The position numbers and the translations under genes are program-made. Source: Verrucomicrobiota bacterium (GTDB taxonomy: Bacteria > Verrucomicrobiota > Verrucomicrobiia > Limisphaerales > JAEYXS01). Taken from it: a stretch of 64,000 nucleotides of DNA. The notes under the pieces are model-generated. The model saw only the letters and a program-made list of their open reading frames with translations, ran no database searches and was not told where the DNA came from. Shown here piece after piece: positions 36,024 to 44,044 of this stretch. Within the stretch, counting starts at the first letter, position 1. The number at the start of each line of letters is the position of its first letter. The DNA lies in assembly GCA_023431185.1 (NCBI GenBank), contig JAEYXS010000126.1:5335-69334 (forward strand). The letters run 5' to 3'.

Positions 36024-36629
36024 CTAAGCTGCATTCTCCTGGCGGGGAGTTTTTAGAATCTTAGCCACCGATGCTAACGGCAACCCGGTATCTCCTGCAA
36101 TCTTCCTCATACTTTTCCCTGCCTTTCTTTGGGCGATAACGTCGTTGGCATACTGGCTGAGGGTTTCCGGCCTGCCCAGCTTGGTGCCGCGTGCCTTGGC
36201 GGCTTTCAGGCCCGCGTTTACGCGCTCGCGGATGATGCTGCGCTCGAATTCCGCCACGGCCATGAGGATGTTGAGTTGCAGTTGTGCGGCGGGGTTCATG
36301 CCGGAGGTGTCTATGCCTTGAGAGGGGCAGACCAAGGCTACCCGGCTGGCGGTGAGTTCCCCGATAATCTGGGCAAGATGGGGCAGGCTACGCCCAAGGC
36401 GGTCCAGCTTGAAGCAGAGGACGACATCCACCCGGCCCCGGCGAACATCCGCCATAAGGGCGTCCAAGCCTTGGCGGCTGAATTTGGAGCCGCTGATGGT
36501 GTCGGTATGTTCCACGATCTTGGTCCAGCCACGGCGCTGGCAGTGGTCGCGGAGTTCGTTTAGCTGGCTGTCGTGGGTTTGCTTGTCGGTGCTGACGCGG
36601 GAGTAGATGGCGACTTTCAAAGTGTTCAT
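36024..36629 (-). CDS. Serine recombinase (resolvase/invertase family)
   Basis: The 201-residue protein is a small serine recombinase. The catalytic serine sits in AIYSRVSTDKQ (about residue 11). The conserved LDRLGRSLPHLAQIIGEL lies near residue 77, and FERSIIRERVNAGLKAAKARG near residue 130. The C-terminal HTH (GKSMRKIAGDTGLPLASVAKIL) binds DNA. It could resolve island dimers or invert a local segment; no obvious crossover sites were found nearby. It is followed by the IF2-N-like gene 19 bases away, and preceded by a hairpin at 36666-36706. Confidence 0.92.
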   Translation of the reverse strand: MNTLKVAIYSRVSTDKQTHDSQLNELRDHCQRRGWTKIVEHTDTISGSKFSRQGLDALMADVRRGRVDVVLCFKLDRLGRSLPHLAQIIGELTASRVALVCPSQGIDTSGMNPAAQLQLNILMAVAEFERSIIRERVNAGLKAAKARGTKLGRPETLSQYANDVIAQRKAGKSMRKIAGDTGLPLASVAKILKTPRQENAA

Positions 36630-36665
36630 AAAACTAATGTTTTGTGGACAGGGTTTCCGGGAGGG

Positions 36666-36706
36666 AAAACAAGGCGGAAAAGGGGTGAATTTTTCCGCCC
36701 TGTTTT
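36666..36706 (-). terminator. Hairpin terminator downstream of ardC
   Basis: A 16-bp stem with one mismatch (36666-36681 with 36691-36706) lies ten bases beyond the ardC stop. In the minus direction the 3' arm ends in TTTT. It separates ardC from the serine recombinase. Confidence 0.65.
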
Positions 36707-36715
36707 GTGTACACC

Positions 36716-37609
36716 CTATTCAGCTTCGACGGGGCGCTTGGCCAAGATGAAATCGGCGGCACGTTGCGCTTGCGCGGCGGCTTGGACAACGAGCTTGGAA
36801 TCAGACTTGAGGCGGGAAAGCCAGGAATGAATGTAGGCGGCGGAGTTATCAATGGTCCTTTCCACGATACCGGTATGGCCGCAGAGGAAGGCAGCGCCCA
36901 TTTCGGCAATGAGTTCCTCCTTGGAGTAGGACTGGCTGCCAAAGGATTCCCATTCGTTTAGCTGCTTCCGGGCAAGCCGGGAGTGGTGCCCGGTGGCGTG
37001 AGTAAGTTCATGGAAGAGGACGGAATAGTAATCCTCGGCGGTGTCAAAGGTGCCAAGATCCGGCATGCCGACGTAATCCGGCGCTGGAGCATAGAACGCC
37101 CTGCCCTGCCCCAGTCGAATCTCTGGCCGCTGGGGCATGCCAAGGACGACGCTTTCGGCGGTGGTGATGGCGGAATGATCCTTCAAAGGAGTTTCTGGCT
37201 GGGGCACCAAGCCTTCCAAGCCGTCGCACTGGGCGACATTGAAGACGGAATAGTAGCGGAGGAAGGGAACGCGTTTCTGCTCGCCGTTGCGGCGGTCGTC
37301 CACATCCAACCATTTCCAGAAGACTACCGGGCAGGCTTTCTGGCCTTTGCGCACGGTGCCGCCCAGTTCCCCGGCCTGCTTGAAGGTAAGCCAGTAGGGA
37401 GAATCAAAGCACATGGAGTGCAGGAGGAAGGTATTGACGCCCCGGTATTCCCGTCCGCTGACAAGGTTGCGCGGCATCTGTGATCCGCCCTGCCAGGGTT
37501 TGTGCCAAGGAACGGTGCCCTGCTCCAAGAGGGCAATGATCCGCTCGGTGATGATGGTGTAGGTGTCGGCCTTGGTAGGCGCGGTAGCAGTTGAATCTGT
37601 ACGGGACAT
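36716..37609 (-). CDS. ardC: ArdC-like antirestriction / ssDNA-binding protein
   Basis: The 297-residue protein starts at ATG 37609, with GGAGAGAG about eight bases upstream. The N-terminal half is the ArdC ssDNA-binding region (ITERIIALLEQGTVPWHKPW, MPRNLVSGREYRGVN, TFKQAGELGGTVRKG). The C-terminal half is a zincin metalloprotease-like domain with HELTHATGHHSRL and the downstream glutamate in EELIAEMGAAFLCG. ArdC proteins of plasmids and ICEs protect incoming DNA from host restriction (family knowledge). Here it lies on the same element as a restriction system, pointing to mobility of the island by conjugative transfer at some stage. Confidence 0.9.
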   Translation of the reverse strand: MSRTDSTATAPTKADTYTIITERIIALLEQGTVPWHKPWQGGSQMPRNLVSGREYRGVNTFLLHSMCFDSPYWLTFKQAGELGGTVRKGQKACPVVFWKWLDVDDRRNGEQKRVPFLRYYSVFNVAQCDGLEGLVPQPETPLKDHSAITTAESVVLGMPQRPEIRLGQGRAFYAPAPDYVGMPDLGTFDTAEDYYSVLFHELTHATGHHSRLARKQLNEWESFGSQSYSKEELIAEMGAAFLCGHTGIVERTIDNSAAYIHSWLSRLKSDSKLVVQAAAQAQRAADFILAKRPVEAE

Positions 37610-38323
37610 GGTTACTCTCTCCATTGCTGGCCGCCCGGTGGAACGGGTCGCGGTGCGTTCAAGGTTACTCTCGACGAACCGCAGGCCAGCACTCTCTCGC
37701 CGTGAGTAGCAAGGCGGTCGTGCCCTGCTATTTAGTACGCGAATAGGTTACCGCGACGATGGAAAGAGGCTCAAAAACGACGATGGGGGGAGGGGTGGGA
37801 ATTCACTCTGCGTGGCGTGAACGATGGATAGATGGTGCTTCCGAACTTTCTGGGAAATTAGGGATTCCAGACCGGGAGGTCTTCATTCTGTGATGTTTCG
37901 ATTGCTTATTAGTCTGAAAGAAATTGTTCCTTGAAGTAGGAATACATTGGAATACTCGACACTCCCCCCGAGGGGGAAAGTGTCGAATCTGAAAGAAAAT
38001 GTTCCTCTCAGTGAGGTATCCATGTGGTGCCCTCGATATGGGTAAACCCATAAATTTGTGCTAGCTTTACTGAAAGCGGGTAGCGGTCACTCTGTAAACC
38101 CTTCACACAAACCACTCCGGCTCGCGCCAGTGACGGTTGCCTTCGATGCTTGCCCTTAATGGAAAGGCAAAACATTGGCAAATCGCTTTTGATTTTTGTT
38201 TTTCGAGGCCAGCTTGAGTATTCGCCCTACGGCGATCCCCGACTAAATCGATTGGAGCTGATCGTCCCTCGTGTCACTCATCATTCTCACGATGAGCAAA
38301 CAACACCTATGTCAGCGAATGCA
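37610..38323. other. 714-base gene-free regulatory stretch of the island
   Basis: No coding frame is convincing; the open frame on the minus strand near 37803-38051 and the plus-strand frame from 38150 look like shadows. The centre holds a hairpin (37956-37963 with 37979-37986, extended by a C/G run) flanked by 19-bp direct repeats at 37913-37931 and 37988-38006. It presumably contains the ardC promoter. A transfer origin or directionality-factor site is possible but unproven. Confidence 0.55.
37913..38006. repeat. 19-bp direct repeats flanking a hairpin
   Basis: TCTGAAAGAAATTGTTCCT at 37913-37931 recurs with one change at 37988-38006. Between them is an inverted repeat TCGACACT...AGTGTCGA (37956-37986) with a C6/G5 inner stem. 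The symmetry suggests protein-binding sites, not a simple terminator. Confidence 0.7.
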
Positions 38324-38551
38324 TCAAAGACCTTCAACCTGAATCCGGGCAACCTCGGCGGCTGGAATCTTCCAATGCCTGCCTGTTTTGATTGCACCGA
38401 TCCGGCCTTGGCGAATCGCACGACGAACACTCTCAGCGTGAAAGCGGATAATGACAGCCACTTCCTCGGGCAAATAGAGCCGCTGTTGAGGGATTGGCTG
38501 GCCCAGATTCTGGGCGGGCTTCACTAGCTTTGATGTTTGTTCGTGCAACAT
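38324..38551 (-). CDS. Excisionase-like HTH protein
   Basis: This 75-residue protein contains a winged-helix motif of the MerR/excisionase type: YLPEEVAVIIRFHAESVRRAIRQG, then the wing with GRHWKIPAAEVARI. Such small proteins (Xis) bind the attachment arms and direct integrase to excise. Its location near the right end, 71 bases from the unknown gene upstream, fits a directionality factor. It could alternatively be a simple repressor. Confidence 0.78.
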   Translation of the reverse strand: MLHEQTSKLVKPAQNLGQPIPQQRLYLPEEVAVIIRFHAESVRRAIRQGRIGAIKTGRHWKIPAAEVARIQVEGL

Positions 38552-38621
38552 AGCTTTCGCTACTTCGCACTAAACTACACAACCGTGCTGATACCTAGCA
38601 CCAATGATTTGAACCTAAGCC

Positions 38622-39500
38622 CTATACCTTAGATTCTAATGGGATAATCCCATTGAAGAGTTTCTGAAATCTGTCTCTCTCACCCCGGTTTACCTTCTTC
38701 GGCTCGTCCAGCAGGAGACGCTGAAGCTCGCTAGACTCGAAATCCGCTATCGTGTTCAGGATACTCTTAACGTTGGTTCGTCTTGATTGAACTTTCTTGG
38801 AATGGCGACCAATCTCCTTCCGATAAAGCTGCTGTATCATTTCAAGATCAGCCTGTAGGTCATTCACTCCAAACGCATCAATGCTCATCACGAAATGCCC
38901 ATTTCTCAGTGCCGAATACAAGAGGGAGAACGGGTTTTTCCGAGCAAAGCTGAAAGGAGGGCTGTATTCGCCCGGCACTCCATCCATAGCCCTAATCTCC
39001 TTCATGAACTGGAATGCAAAATGATGAGCTTCCGCCTCAGCTTGCTTCCCCGACTTCTGAGACGATGCGATAACCGGATTGTCAAAGGGTTTAGGAAGCA
39101 ACTTGCCCAATTCTGTATTCAGCAAAGTGTGCTCGATTGTCTGGCGGTCCTTTGAGTCAAGTTCCGGCCAAGACTTAGGCGATGTTGGCAAAAGAACTTC
39201 GATCAGCCTAATTGCAGAATACTCGTTGTATCTCTTGATGGAATCGAAGCCCCGGATGCTTTCAGACTGGTATTTTAACTTGGCACGTTCAACCCCGATT
39301 CTGGGATGTCGGCGAAGCAACTCATATATCGCCGATTCTCGTGTAACTTTTCCTACCCCCGATTTTCGCCACCAATGATTCAGGCGAAACCAGTGCGAAT
39401 CCAGAATGGCCTTTCTCTCAGCTTCCGTGGCTCTTTTTGGCATCACGGGCAGGTACCAGTCGAAATTGGTTTTCCTTTTCACGAAATACCATTCGCTCAA
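38622..39500 (-). CDS. Unrecognised island protein
   Basis: The 292-residue basic protein starts at the TTG at 39500 or at ATG 39443; neither has a clear Shine-Dalgarno. It lacks a signal peptide and membrane segments, and has an early run rich in Trp, His and Lys (WYFVKRKTNFDWYLP, SHWFRLNHWWRKSG). I recognise no domain. A 17-base palindrome (38636-38652) overlaps the end of the gene. Nearest neighbours are the excisionase-like gene downstream and the right attachment site upstream. It may be an island accessory or cargo gene. Confidence 0.6.
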   Translation of the reverse strand: MSEWYFVKRKTNFDWYLPVMPKRATEAERKAILDSHWFRLNHWWRKSGVGKVTRESAIYELLRRHPRIGVERAKLKYQSESIRGFDSIKRYNEYSAIRLIEVLLPTSPKSWPELDSKDRQTIEHTLLNTELGKLLPKPFDNPVIASSQKSGKQAEAEAHHFAFQFMKEIRAMDGVPGEYSPPFSFARKNPFSLLYSALRNGHFVMSIDAFGVNDLQADLEMIQQLYRKEIGRHSKKVQSRRTNVKSILNTIADFESSELQRLLLDEPKKVNRGERDRFQKLFNGIIPLESKV

Positions 39501-39609
39501 TCGCTGCGTTCAAGCAACCTTACACAACCTCCCATATCCACTATTCCTTGTGGTTGGGTGAAATTATTTTTGATCTGCCAGAACGGATATTAAGCAAATC
39601 AGGGTTTGA

Positions 39610-39635
39610 AAAAGTGGCTAAGCAGTGGCTAAGCA
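39610..39635 (+). repeat. Right arm-type repeat (tandem 11-bp units)
   Basis: AAAA followed by two copies of GTGGCTAAGCA; it matches 22208-22233 except for one A-to-G change. It lies 45 bases inside the right attachment core, the expected place for integrase arm sites. Confidence 0.75.
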
Positions 39636-39679
39636 GGTTTTTTCAAGGATTCGGGATTTTACGTAAGTCCTTGTGAGAG

Positions 39680-39735
39680 AGTGGTGCACCTGTCAGGAGT
39701 CGAACCTGAAACCTTCTGATCCGTAGTCAGATGCT
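39680..39735 (-). repeat. attR: 56-bp direct repeat within tRNA-Arg
   Basis: Identical to 22033-22088 over 56 bases and forms the 3' half of the intact tRNA-Arg gene. The left identity breaks at 22032/39679 and the right at 22089/39736. Confidence 0.93.
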
Positions 39736-39758
39736 CTATCCAATTGAGCTACAAGTGC
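39682..39758 (-). tRNA. tRNA-Arg (anticodon ACG), target of the island
   Basis: The minus strand folds into a cloverleaf. The acceptor stem pairs 39752-39758 with 39686-39692. The D-arm is GCTC...GAGC. The anticodon loop CTACGGA gives ACG. The T-arm is TCAGG TTCGACT CCTGA, and CCA is encoded at 39684-39682. The 5' part lies outside the island, so the gene is reconstituted after integration. Confidence 0.95.
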
Positions 39759-39807
39759 AACCAACGGGACCGAAACGCTACAAAACCACCCTCGCCCCTG
39801 CAAGCGA

Positions 39808-40821
39808 TTATTTCGAAGATTTTTCCGGCCCGGTTTCCGTCTCTTTCTTCCGTAAAAACTGCACCTTGGCGCTCAACTCCGGCGTCAGAAACTTGTCTGG
39901 CTCACGGACTTGCACCTTGATCTGGAGCGTCCCCTTCTGCCGGTTCGCCTCGGGGGCGATCTCCGCCACGTAGCCGCCATAGACTTTATCCGGATACGCC
40001 TCGGGGCTCACCTTGCATTCCTGCTTCAGGTAAACCTTGGCCAGATCCTGTTCGTTCAAGTCGATCTCCACCTGCAAATCATCCCCCTGCGCCAGCGCGA
40101 TGAGCGCCGTGCTCGGTCCCCGGCTGCCCCCGAAGCTCTGCGGCACCACCAGTTCGTTCGGGTCCACGAGCTTCTCCAAGACCACGCCGTTGATAGGTGA
40201 GCGGATCACCGTCCAGTCGATGTAGGTCAGCAGGAGTTCGCGCTGCCCCTCGATCTCCTTGATGGAGGCCTTCGCCGAGTCCACCGCCAGCCGAGTCTCA
40301 TCCTCCGCCTGCTTGGATTCGATGGTTTCCCGGGCCAATGCCTTCGTGCGTTCCCACGCCAGTTGCGCCTTCTCCAGCGCCACCTTCGCTCCGGCCATGC
40401 GGCCATCCGCCTCCCGCAGACGTGCCTTGTACTCGGTGTCATCCAGCAGCACGACCACCTGCCCGTTCGTCACGGAATCCCCCTTCGTCACCCCGATCCA
40501 TTTCACCACGCCCTGAAAGCGCGGGCTCAGCTCGATGCGCTCGCGGTTCACGATATACCCGCTCACCGTCAGCACGGAATCTCCCTCCTCCCCTCGTCGG
40601 GATGTGGAAACAGCATTGGTCGAAGCAATAGAACTGCCGCCCATCTCCTTTGGTTTCTCGCCACCGATGAGCCGCCGGGAATCCGATGCGCGCGGCCAGC
40701 CGAAATAGATCGCCACCGCCGTGATGAGCAGCACCAACAAAAAGATGAGCCCCACCGCGCCCTTGGGACGCTGCCGGCCCTCGTCATCTATTTTCAGGCG
40801 GTTCGCCTGTTCAGGTTTCAT
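39808..40821 (-). CDS. Efflux pump periplasmic adaptor (HlyD/MacA family)
   Basis: The 337-residue protein has one N-terminal transmembrane helix (AVGLIFLLVLLITAVAIYFGW, about 22-42), with a short cytoplasmic head before it. It then has the barrel-sandwich and alpha-hairpin arrangement of membrane fusion proteins: VVKWIGVTKGDSVTNGQVVVLLDDTEY opening the lipoyl half, TVIRSPINGVVLEKLVDPNELV closing it, and a long coiled hairpin between. It links an inner-membrane ABC exporter to the outer membrane. It overlaps the permease gene by four bases and ends the four-gene exporter operon. Confidence 0.9.
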   Translation of the reverse strand: MKPEQANRLKIDDEGRQRPKGAVGLIFLLVLLITAVAIYFGWPRASDSRRLIGGEKPKEMGGSSIASTNAVSTSRRGEEGDSVLTVSGYIVNRERIELSPRFQGVVKWIGVTKGDSVTNGQVVVLLDDTEYKARLREADGRMAGAKVALEKAQLAWERTKALARETIESKQAEDETRLAVDSAKASIKEIEGQRELLLTYIDWTVIRSPINGVVLEKLVDPNELVVPQSFGGSRGPSTALIALAQGDDLQVEIDLNEQDLAKVYLKQECKVSPEAYPDKVYGGYVAEIAPEANRQKGTLQIKVQVREPDKFLTPELSAKVQFLRKKETETGPEKSSK

Positions 40822-41981
40822 ACAGATTTAAGCGCCGAGATCACCGGGATGCGCGAAGCCCGCCACGCCGGCAGCAGGCTCCCGACCAGCCCGATGATCA
40901 CCGCGAACAATATCCCCCGCCCCAGCAACTCCGGCGTGAGACGAAACTCAAACACCACCTCGCTGAACGTGTCAAAGCCGATGGTGCCCGTCGCATAACC
41001 ATGCAACGGCAACGCCAGAAAGCAACCCAGCACCCCGCCGATAAATGATAATATGGCACCTTCCAGCAAAAAGCCGAGCAAGATGGAATGCCGGTGAAAA
41101 CCCAGCACCCGCAAGGTGCCCACCTCGCGCGTCCGCGCACCCACGGTGGCATACATCGTGTTCATCGCCGCAAAGACCGCCCCCACCGACATGATGGTCG
41201 CCAGCAGATTGCCCAGGATCTTGATGGGCCCCGCCGTCTTCGTCTGCTGCTGGTAATATTCCGTCTCCCGCTGCAGCCGTGCTGCGATTTGTTTGCTGCT
41301 TTCCAACCGTTCCTTGAGCTTCAGCGCCGCCGCCTCATCCACCGGCCGCACCAGCACGCTCGTATAATTCTCCCGGCCAAAAATATTCCGCGCCTCGTCC
41401 GTATCCATCCACACCTCGGAGTCGAAGGCGCTCTTGCCGCCGTCCAGCCAGCCCACCACCTTCAGGTCCGCTCCCGGCACATGGAACTGCTCGCCGATCT
41501 GGAAATTCTGGAAGCGCGCCGCCAGCTTCCGGCTCACCACGACCTCGCGATTACCCGGCACGAACCAGCGCCCTTCCACCAATTGCACCTGCGGCCGCAG
41601 TTCCTTCCCCTTCTCCATGACACCCCGCACCAGCACGTTGGCCTCTCCGTTGCCCTCCTTGCGCGGCAGATTCACCAGCACCATGGTGTCCGCCGTCAGA
41701 ATCGCCTTCCCCTGCTCATCTTTCGCGATCTCCTCCATGTATTGCAGGTAGCGGAACTGTTCCCGCGTCACCTGGCTCACGGATTCGGAGGTCGCACCTT
41801 TGCGGACGATGAGAAAATTCCGTTCATCCCCCGTGTTCGCACTGTTCTGTTCCAGCCCCACCGCCAGCGCCTGCAACAGCACATACACGGCCACCACCAT
41901 CCCGATGCCCAAAATGGTCGCCAGCGTCGAACGCCAGCGCACGATGACGTTGTGGAAATTGTATTTGAGCGGCAGCGCCAT
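40818..41981 (-). CDS. ABC exporter permease (MacB/FtsX-like), second permease
   Basis: The 387-residue protein has the MacB-type membrane layout: one N-terminal helix (ATILGIGMVVAVYVLLQALAVG), a periplasmic domain of about 230 residues, and three C-terminal helices (MSVGAVFAAMNTMYATVGAR; the glycine-rich LSFIGGVLGCFLALP; FAVIIGLVGSLLPAWRASRI). It pairs with the permease at 41985 and the ATPase at 43127; spacing is three bases and a four-base overlap, so the four genes form one transcript. The substrate is not predictable from the sequence. Confidence 0.88.
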   Translation of the reverse strand: MALPLKYNFHNVIVRWRSTLATILGIGMVVAVYVLLQALAVGLEQNSANTGDERNFLIVRKGATSESVSQVTREQFRYLQYMEEIAKDEQGKAILTADTMVLVNLPRKEGNGEANVLVRGVMEKGKELRPQVQLVEGRWFVPGNREVVVSRKLAARFQNFQIGEQFHVPGADLKVVGWLDGGKSAFDSEVWMDTDEARNIFGRENYTSVLVRPVDEAAALKLKERLESSKQIAARLQRETEYYQQQTKTAGPIKILGNLLATIMSVGAVFAAMNTMYATVGARTREVGTLRVLGFHRHSILLGFLLEGAILSFIGGVLGCFLALPLHGYATGTIGFDTFSEVVFEFRLTPELLGRGILFAVIIGLVGSLLPAWRASRIPVISALKSV

Positions 41982-41984
41982 GCT

Positions 41985-43130
41985 TTAATCCAAGGTTTTC
42001 AACCCCTCCACCACGCTCATGCGCGCCATGGAGATGGATGGCATGATGCTGGCCACGATGCCCAGCAACGCCGCCACGCCAAACCCGATCGCCATGATGC
42101 GCGGTGTCAGCTCGAACGCGATGAACATGCCTTTGGTCACGGCCGTGATGTTGATGTTCGTGTACAGCAGCCAGGCGCCACCCACACCGACGATCGCGCC
42201 CAGCAAGGCGAACCCAAAGCTCTCGGCAAGGATGAACGCGAACAGCTCGTGCCGCCGGAAGCCCAATGCCTTCAACACGGCCAGCTCACGAAAGCGCTCA
42301 CGTATGGCCATGCTCATCGTGCTGCCGGAAACAAGGATGAGCGTGAACACCACCACCGTGGAGATGGATCCGATGAGGATCTTGATATTCCCCCACATGG
42401 AGATGAACCCCAGCACAAAGGAGCGCTCCGTCTCCGCCAGCACTTCCGCCGACGTGTTCTTGAACGCCTTGTTGATGCGCTCGACCACCAGCGGCACTTC
42501 CTCCAACGACTTCGCCCTCACCCACCAAGTACCGACGACGCCCAGACGTCCACAGGCTTCGTCCATGTAATCGTGATGGAACAGCACATTGCGATCATCC
42601 GGCGTGCCTTGGTAGATGCCCGCGATGGTCAACTCCAGGTCGGCCGGCCAGACAGTTCCTGCCAGTTTCATGCGGTCACCGATCTTGAAATCATATCGCT
42701 TCGCCGTCTCGATGCCGATGATGCAGGACGAGCGATCCGCGATCCAGTTGTGCAACTGATCCAGCGGCAGCTTCGCCTCGCCGAACACGTTCGTGAGTTG
42801 AACGGGATCCATCGCGAATTGGGCGAAGGACGGGATATCCTCATTCCGGAACTTGCCACCAAAGAACGTGAACGGCGTGACCGCCGCCACACCAGGGATT
42901 CGCTCGATCGTAGCGCGTTGCCGGTACGGCAACGTATTTGCCAAGGACACCCGATGCCGCACCGCGATGCGCATCGCGGCATCCGCATCCTCCATTGGCG
43001 TGGTCAATTCGCGCAGCAGCACGAGCAGTGTCACCAGCAGGAAGAGGCTCACCGCCACGCTCAAGACAGAAAGCAGGGCGCGGCGCTTGTTGCGCAGGGC
43101 ATTCTTGATGATGAAGCCGCCGATCGTCAC
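41985..43130 (-). CDS. ABC exporter permease (MacB/FtsX-like), first permease
   Basis: The 381-residue protein has an N-terminal helix (RALLSVLSVAVSLFLLVTLLVL), a periplasmic domain, then three helices including VVFTLILVSGSTMSMAIRERF and LAVLKALGFRRHELFAFILAE. FtsX-like features are the C-terminal ALLGIVASIMPSISMARM block. It probably forms a heterodimer with the next permease. The start overlaps the ATPase stop by four bases. Confidence 0.88.
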   Translation of the reverse strand: MTIGGFIIKNALRNKRRALLSVLSVAVSLFLLVTLLVLLRELTTPMEDADAAMRIAVRHRVSLANTLPYRQRATIERIPGVAAVTPFTFFGGKFRNEDIPSFAQFAMDPVQLTNVFGEAKLPLDQLHNWIADRSSCIIGIETAKRYDFKIGDRMKLAGTVWPADLELTIAGIYQGTPDDRNVLFHHDYMDEACGRLGVVGTWWVRAKSLEEVPLVVERINKAFKNTSAEVLAETERSFVLGFISMWGNIKILIGSISTVVVFTLILVSGSTMSMAIRERFRELAVLKALGFRRHELFAFILAESFGFALLGAIVGVGGAWLLYTNINITAVTKGMFIAFELTPRIMAIGFGVAALLGIVASIMPSISMARMSVVEGLKTLD

Positions 43131-43822
43131 TTGGTCGTCTCCTCCCGGATGAGTTCACCCTTTTCCAGATGGATGGAGCGCGAACCAAAGGCCGCTGCTT
43201 TGGGATCGTGCGTCACCATGATGACCGTCTTCTCGCCACCACGCGCCAGGCTTTGCAGGATGCCCAGGACCTCATTCGCGGAGTTCGCATCCAGGTTGCC
43301 CGTCGGCTCATCCGCCACAACGAGATGCGGATCGGTCACCAGCGCCCGGGCGATGGCCACGCGCTGTTCCTGACCGCCGGACATCTGCCGCGGCAGATGC
43401 CCCGCACGATCCGCCAGGCCGACCATCTCCAGCGCCGTCCGCACCTGTTCCCGACGGCGTTTGCCACTAAGACCGGTGAGCAACAACGGCAGTTCCACAT
43501 TCTCAAACGCCGTCAGCACCGGGATGAGATTGAACGATTGGAACACGAAGCCCACGTTCTGGTTCCGCCAGTCCGCCAGTTGGGATTCGCTCAAGCGGGT
43601 TACGTCCACGGATTCGACGTAGCACTTGCCACTCGTGGGCCGGTCGATGCCCGCCATGATGTGCAACAGAGTGGATTTGCCCGATCCGGAAGGGCCCATC
43701 AGCGTAAGAAACTCGCCCCGGGTGATATCCAGGGTGACATCGTTCAACGCGGTGACATTGATTTCCCCCTGCTGGTAAATCTTGGTCAGATTCTGGATGC
43801 GCACCACCACGTCTTTTTCCAT
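43127..43822 (-). CDS. ABC exporter ATP-binding protein (LolD/MacB type)
   Basis: The 231-residue nucleotide-binding protein has Walker A GPSGSGKST (about 41-49), Q-loop NVGFVFQSFNLIP, signature MSGGQEQRVAIARAL, Walker B LVVADEPTGNLD and switch histidine VTHDPKA. ATG 43822 is chosen because the earlier in-frame start would add a non-conserved leader. It powers the exporter with the two permeases and adaptor encoded downstream. The group belongs to the cell-envelope (lipoprotein or antimicrobial efflux) MacB/Lol class. Confidence 0.92.
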   Translation of the reverse strand: MEKDVVVRIQNLTKIYQQGEINVTALNDVTLDITRGEFLTLMGPSGSGKSTLLHIMAGIDRPTSGKCYVESVDVTRLSESQLADWRNQNVGFVFQSFNLIPVLTAFENVELPLLLTGLSGKRRREQVRTALEMVGLADRAGHLPRQMSGGQEQRVAIARALVTDPHLVVADEPTGNLDANSANEVLGILQSLARGGEKTVIMVTHDPKAAAFGSRSIHLEKGELIREETTK

Positions 43823-43977
43823 AGAGCAGGACACCAATAGGACAGAAACCCCGCAAATGCAAACCCCCTTAAATCTTTGCAGATACGTAACTATTGGCCA
43901 TTTCCTCACCTAATGGCCAACTCCTCCAATCCGGTAGCTGCAATCGTCAGATTGCGCCAACCTTCTCTATTTTCCTT

Positions 43978-44007
43978 ATCTGCGCTCATCTGCACCCATC
44001 TGCGGCT
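43978..44007. repeat. Three tandem 10-bp units (ATCTGCRCYC)
   Basis: Three consecutive decamers beginning ATCTGC lie between the exporter and protease genes. They resemble the CACAGAT/ATCTGTG words in the hairpin at 12571-12656, so they may be a degraded copy of the same dispersed element. Confidence 0.45.
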
Positions 44008-44044
44008 ACTTCCCAGTCCGCGTATTTTCGCGGTTTATCTGCCC

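Larger units (their letters stand above)
22033..39735. mobile_element. Integrated genomic island in tRNA-Arg (about 17.7 kb)
   Basis: A 56-bp perfect direct repeat of the 3' half of tRNA-Arg bounds the segment (22033-22088 and 39680-39735). A tyrosine integrase lies just inside the left end. The interior carries a type III restriction-modification operon, a serine recombinase, ArdC, an excisionase-like protein and unknown genes, while the flanks resume ordinary chromosomal functions. Several interior genes, especially on the minus strand, look richer in A+T than the flanks. No conjugation or capsid genes are seen, so the element is probably an integrative or mobilisable island rather than a complete ICE or prophage. 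Confidence 0.9.

Noticed and set aside
37913..38006. CRISPR array
   Set aside because: Only two imperfect repeat copies around a hairpin; no spacers or cas genes.
37803..38051. 82-codon minus-strand frame upstream of ardC
   Set aside because: Spans the direct-repeat and hairpin array and has no domain.
38150..38527. 125-codon plus-strand frame in the island
   Set aside because: Antisense to the excisionase-like gene and of unusual composition; no support.
22033..39735. Complete conjugative element or prophage
   Set aside because: No type IV secretion, relaxase, capsid, tail or terminase genes seen, so it is not self-sufficient by this evidence.
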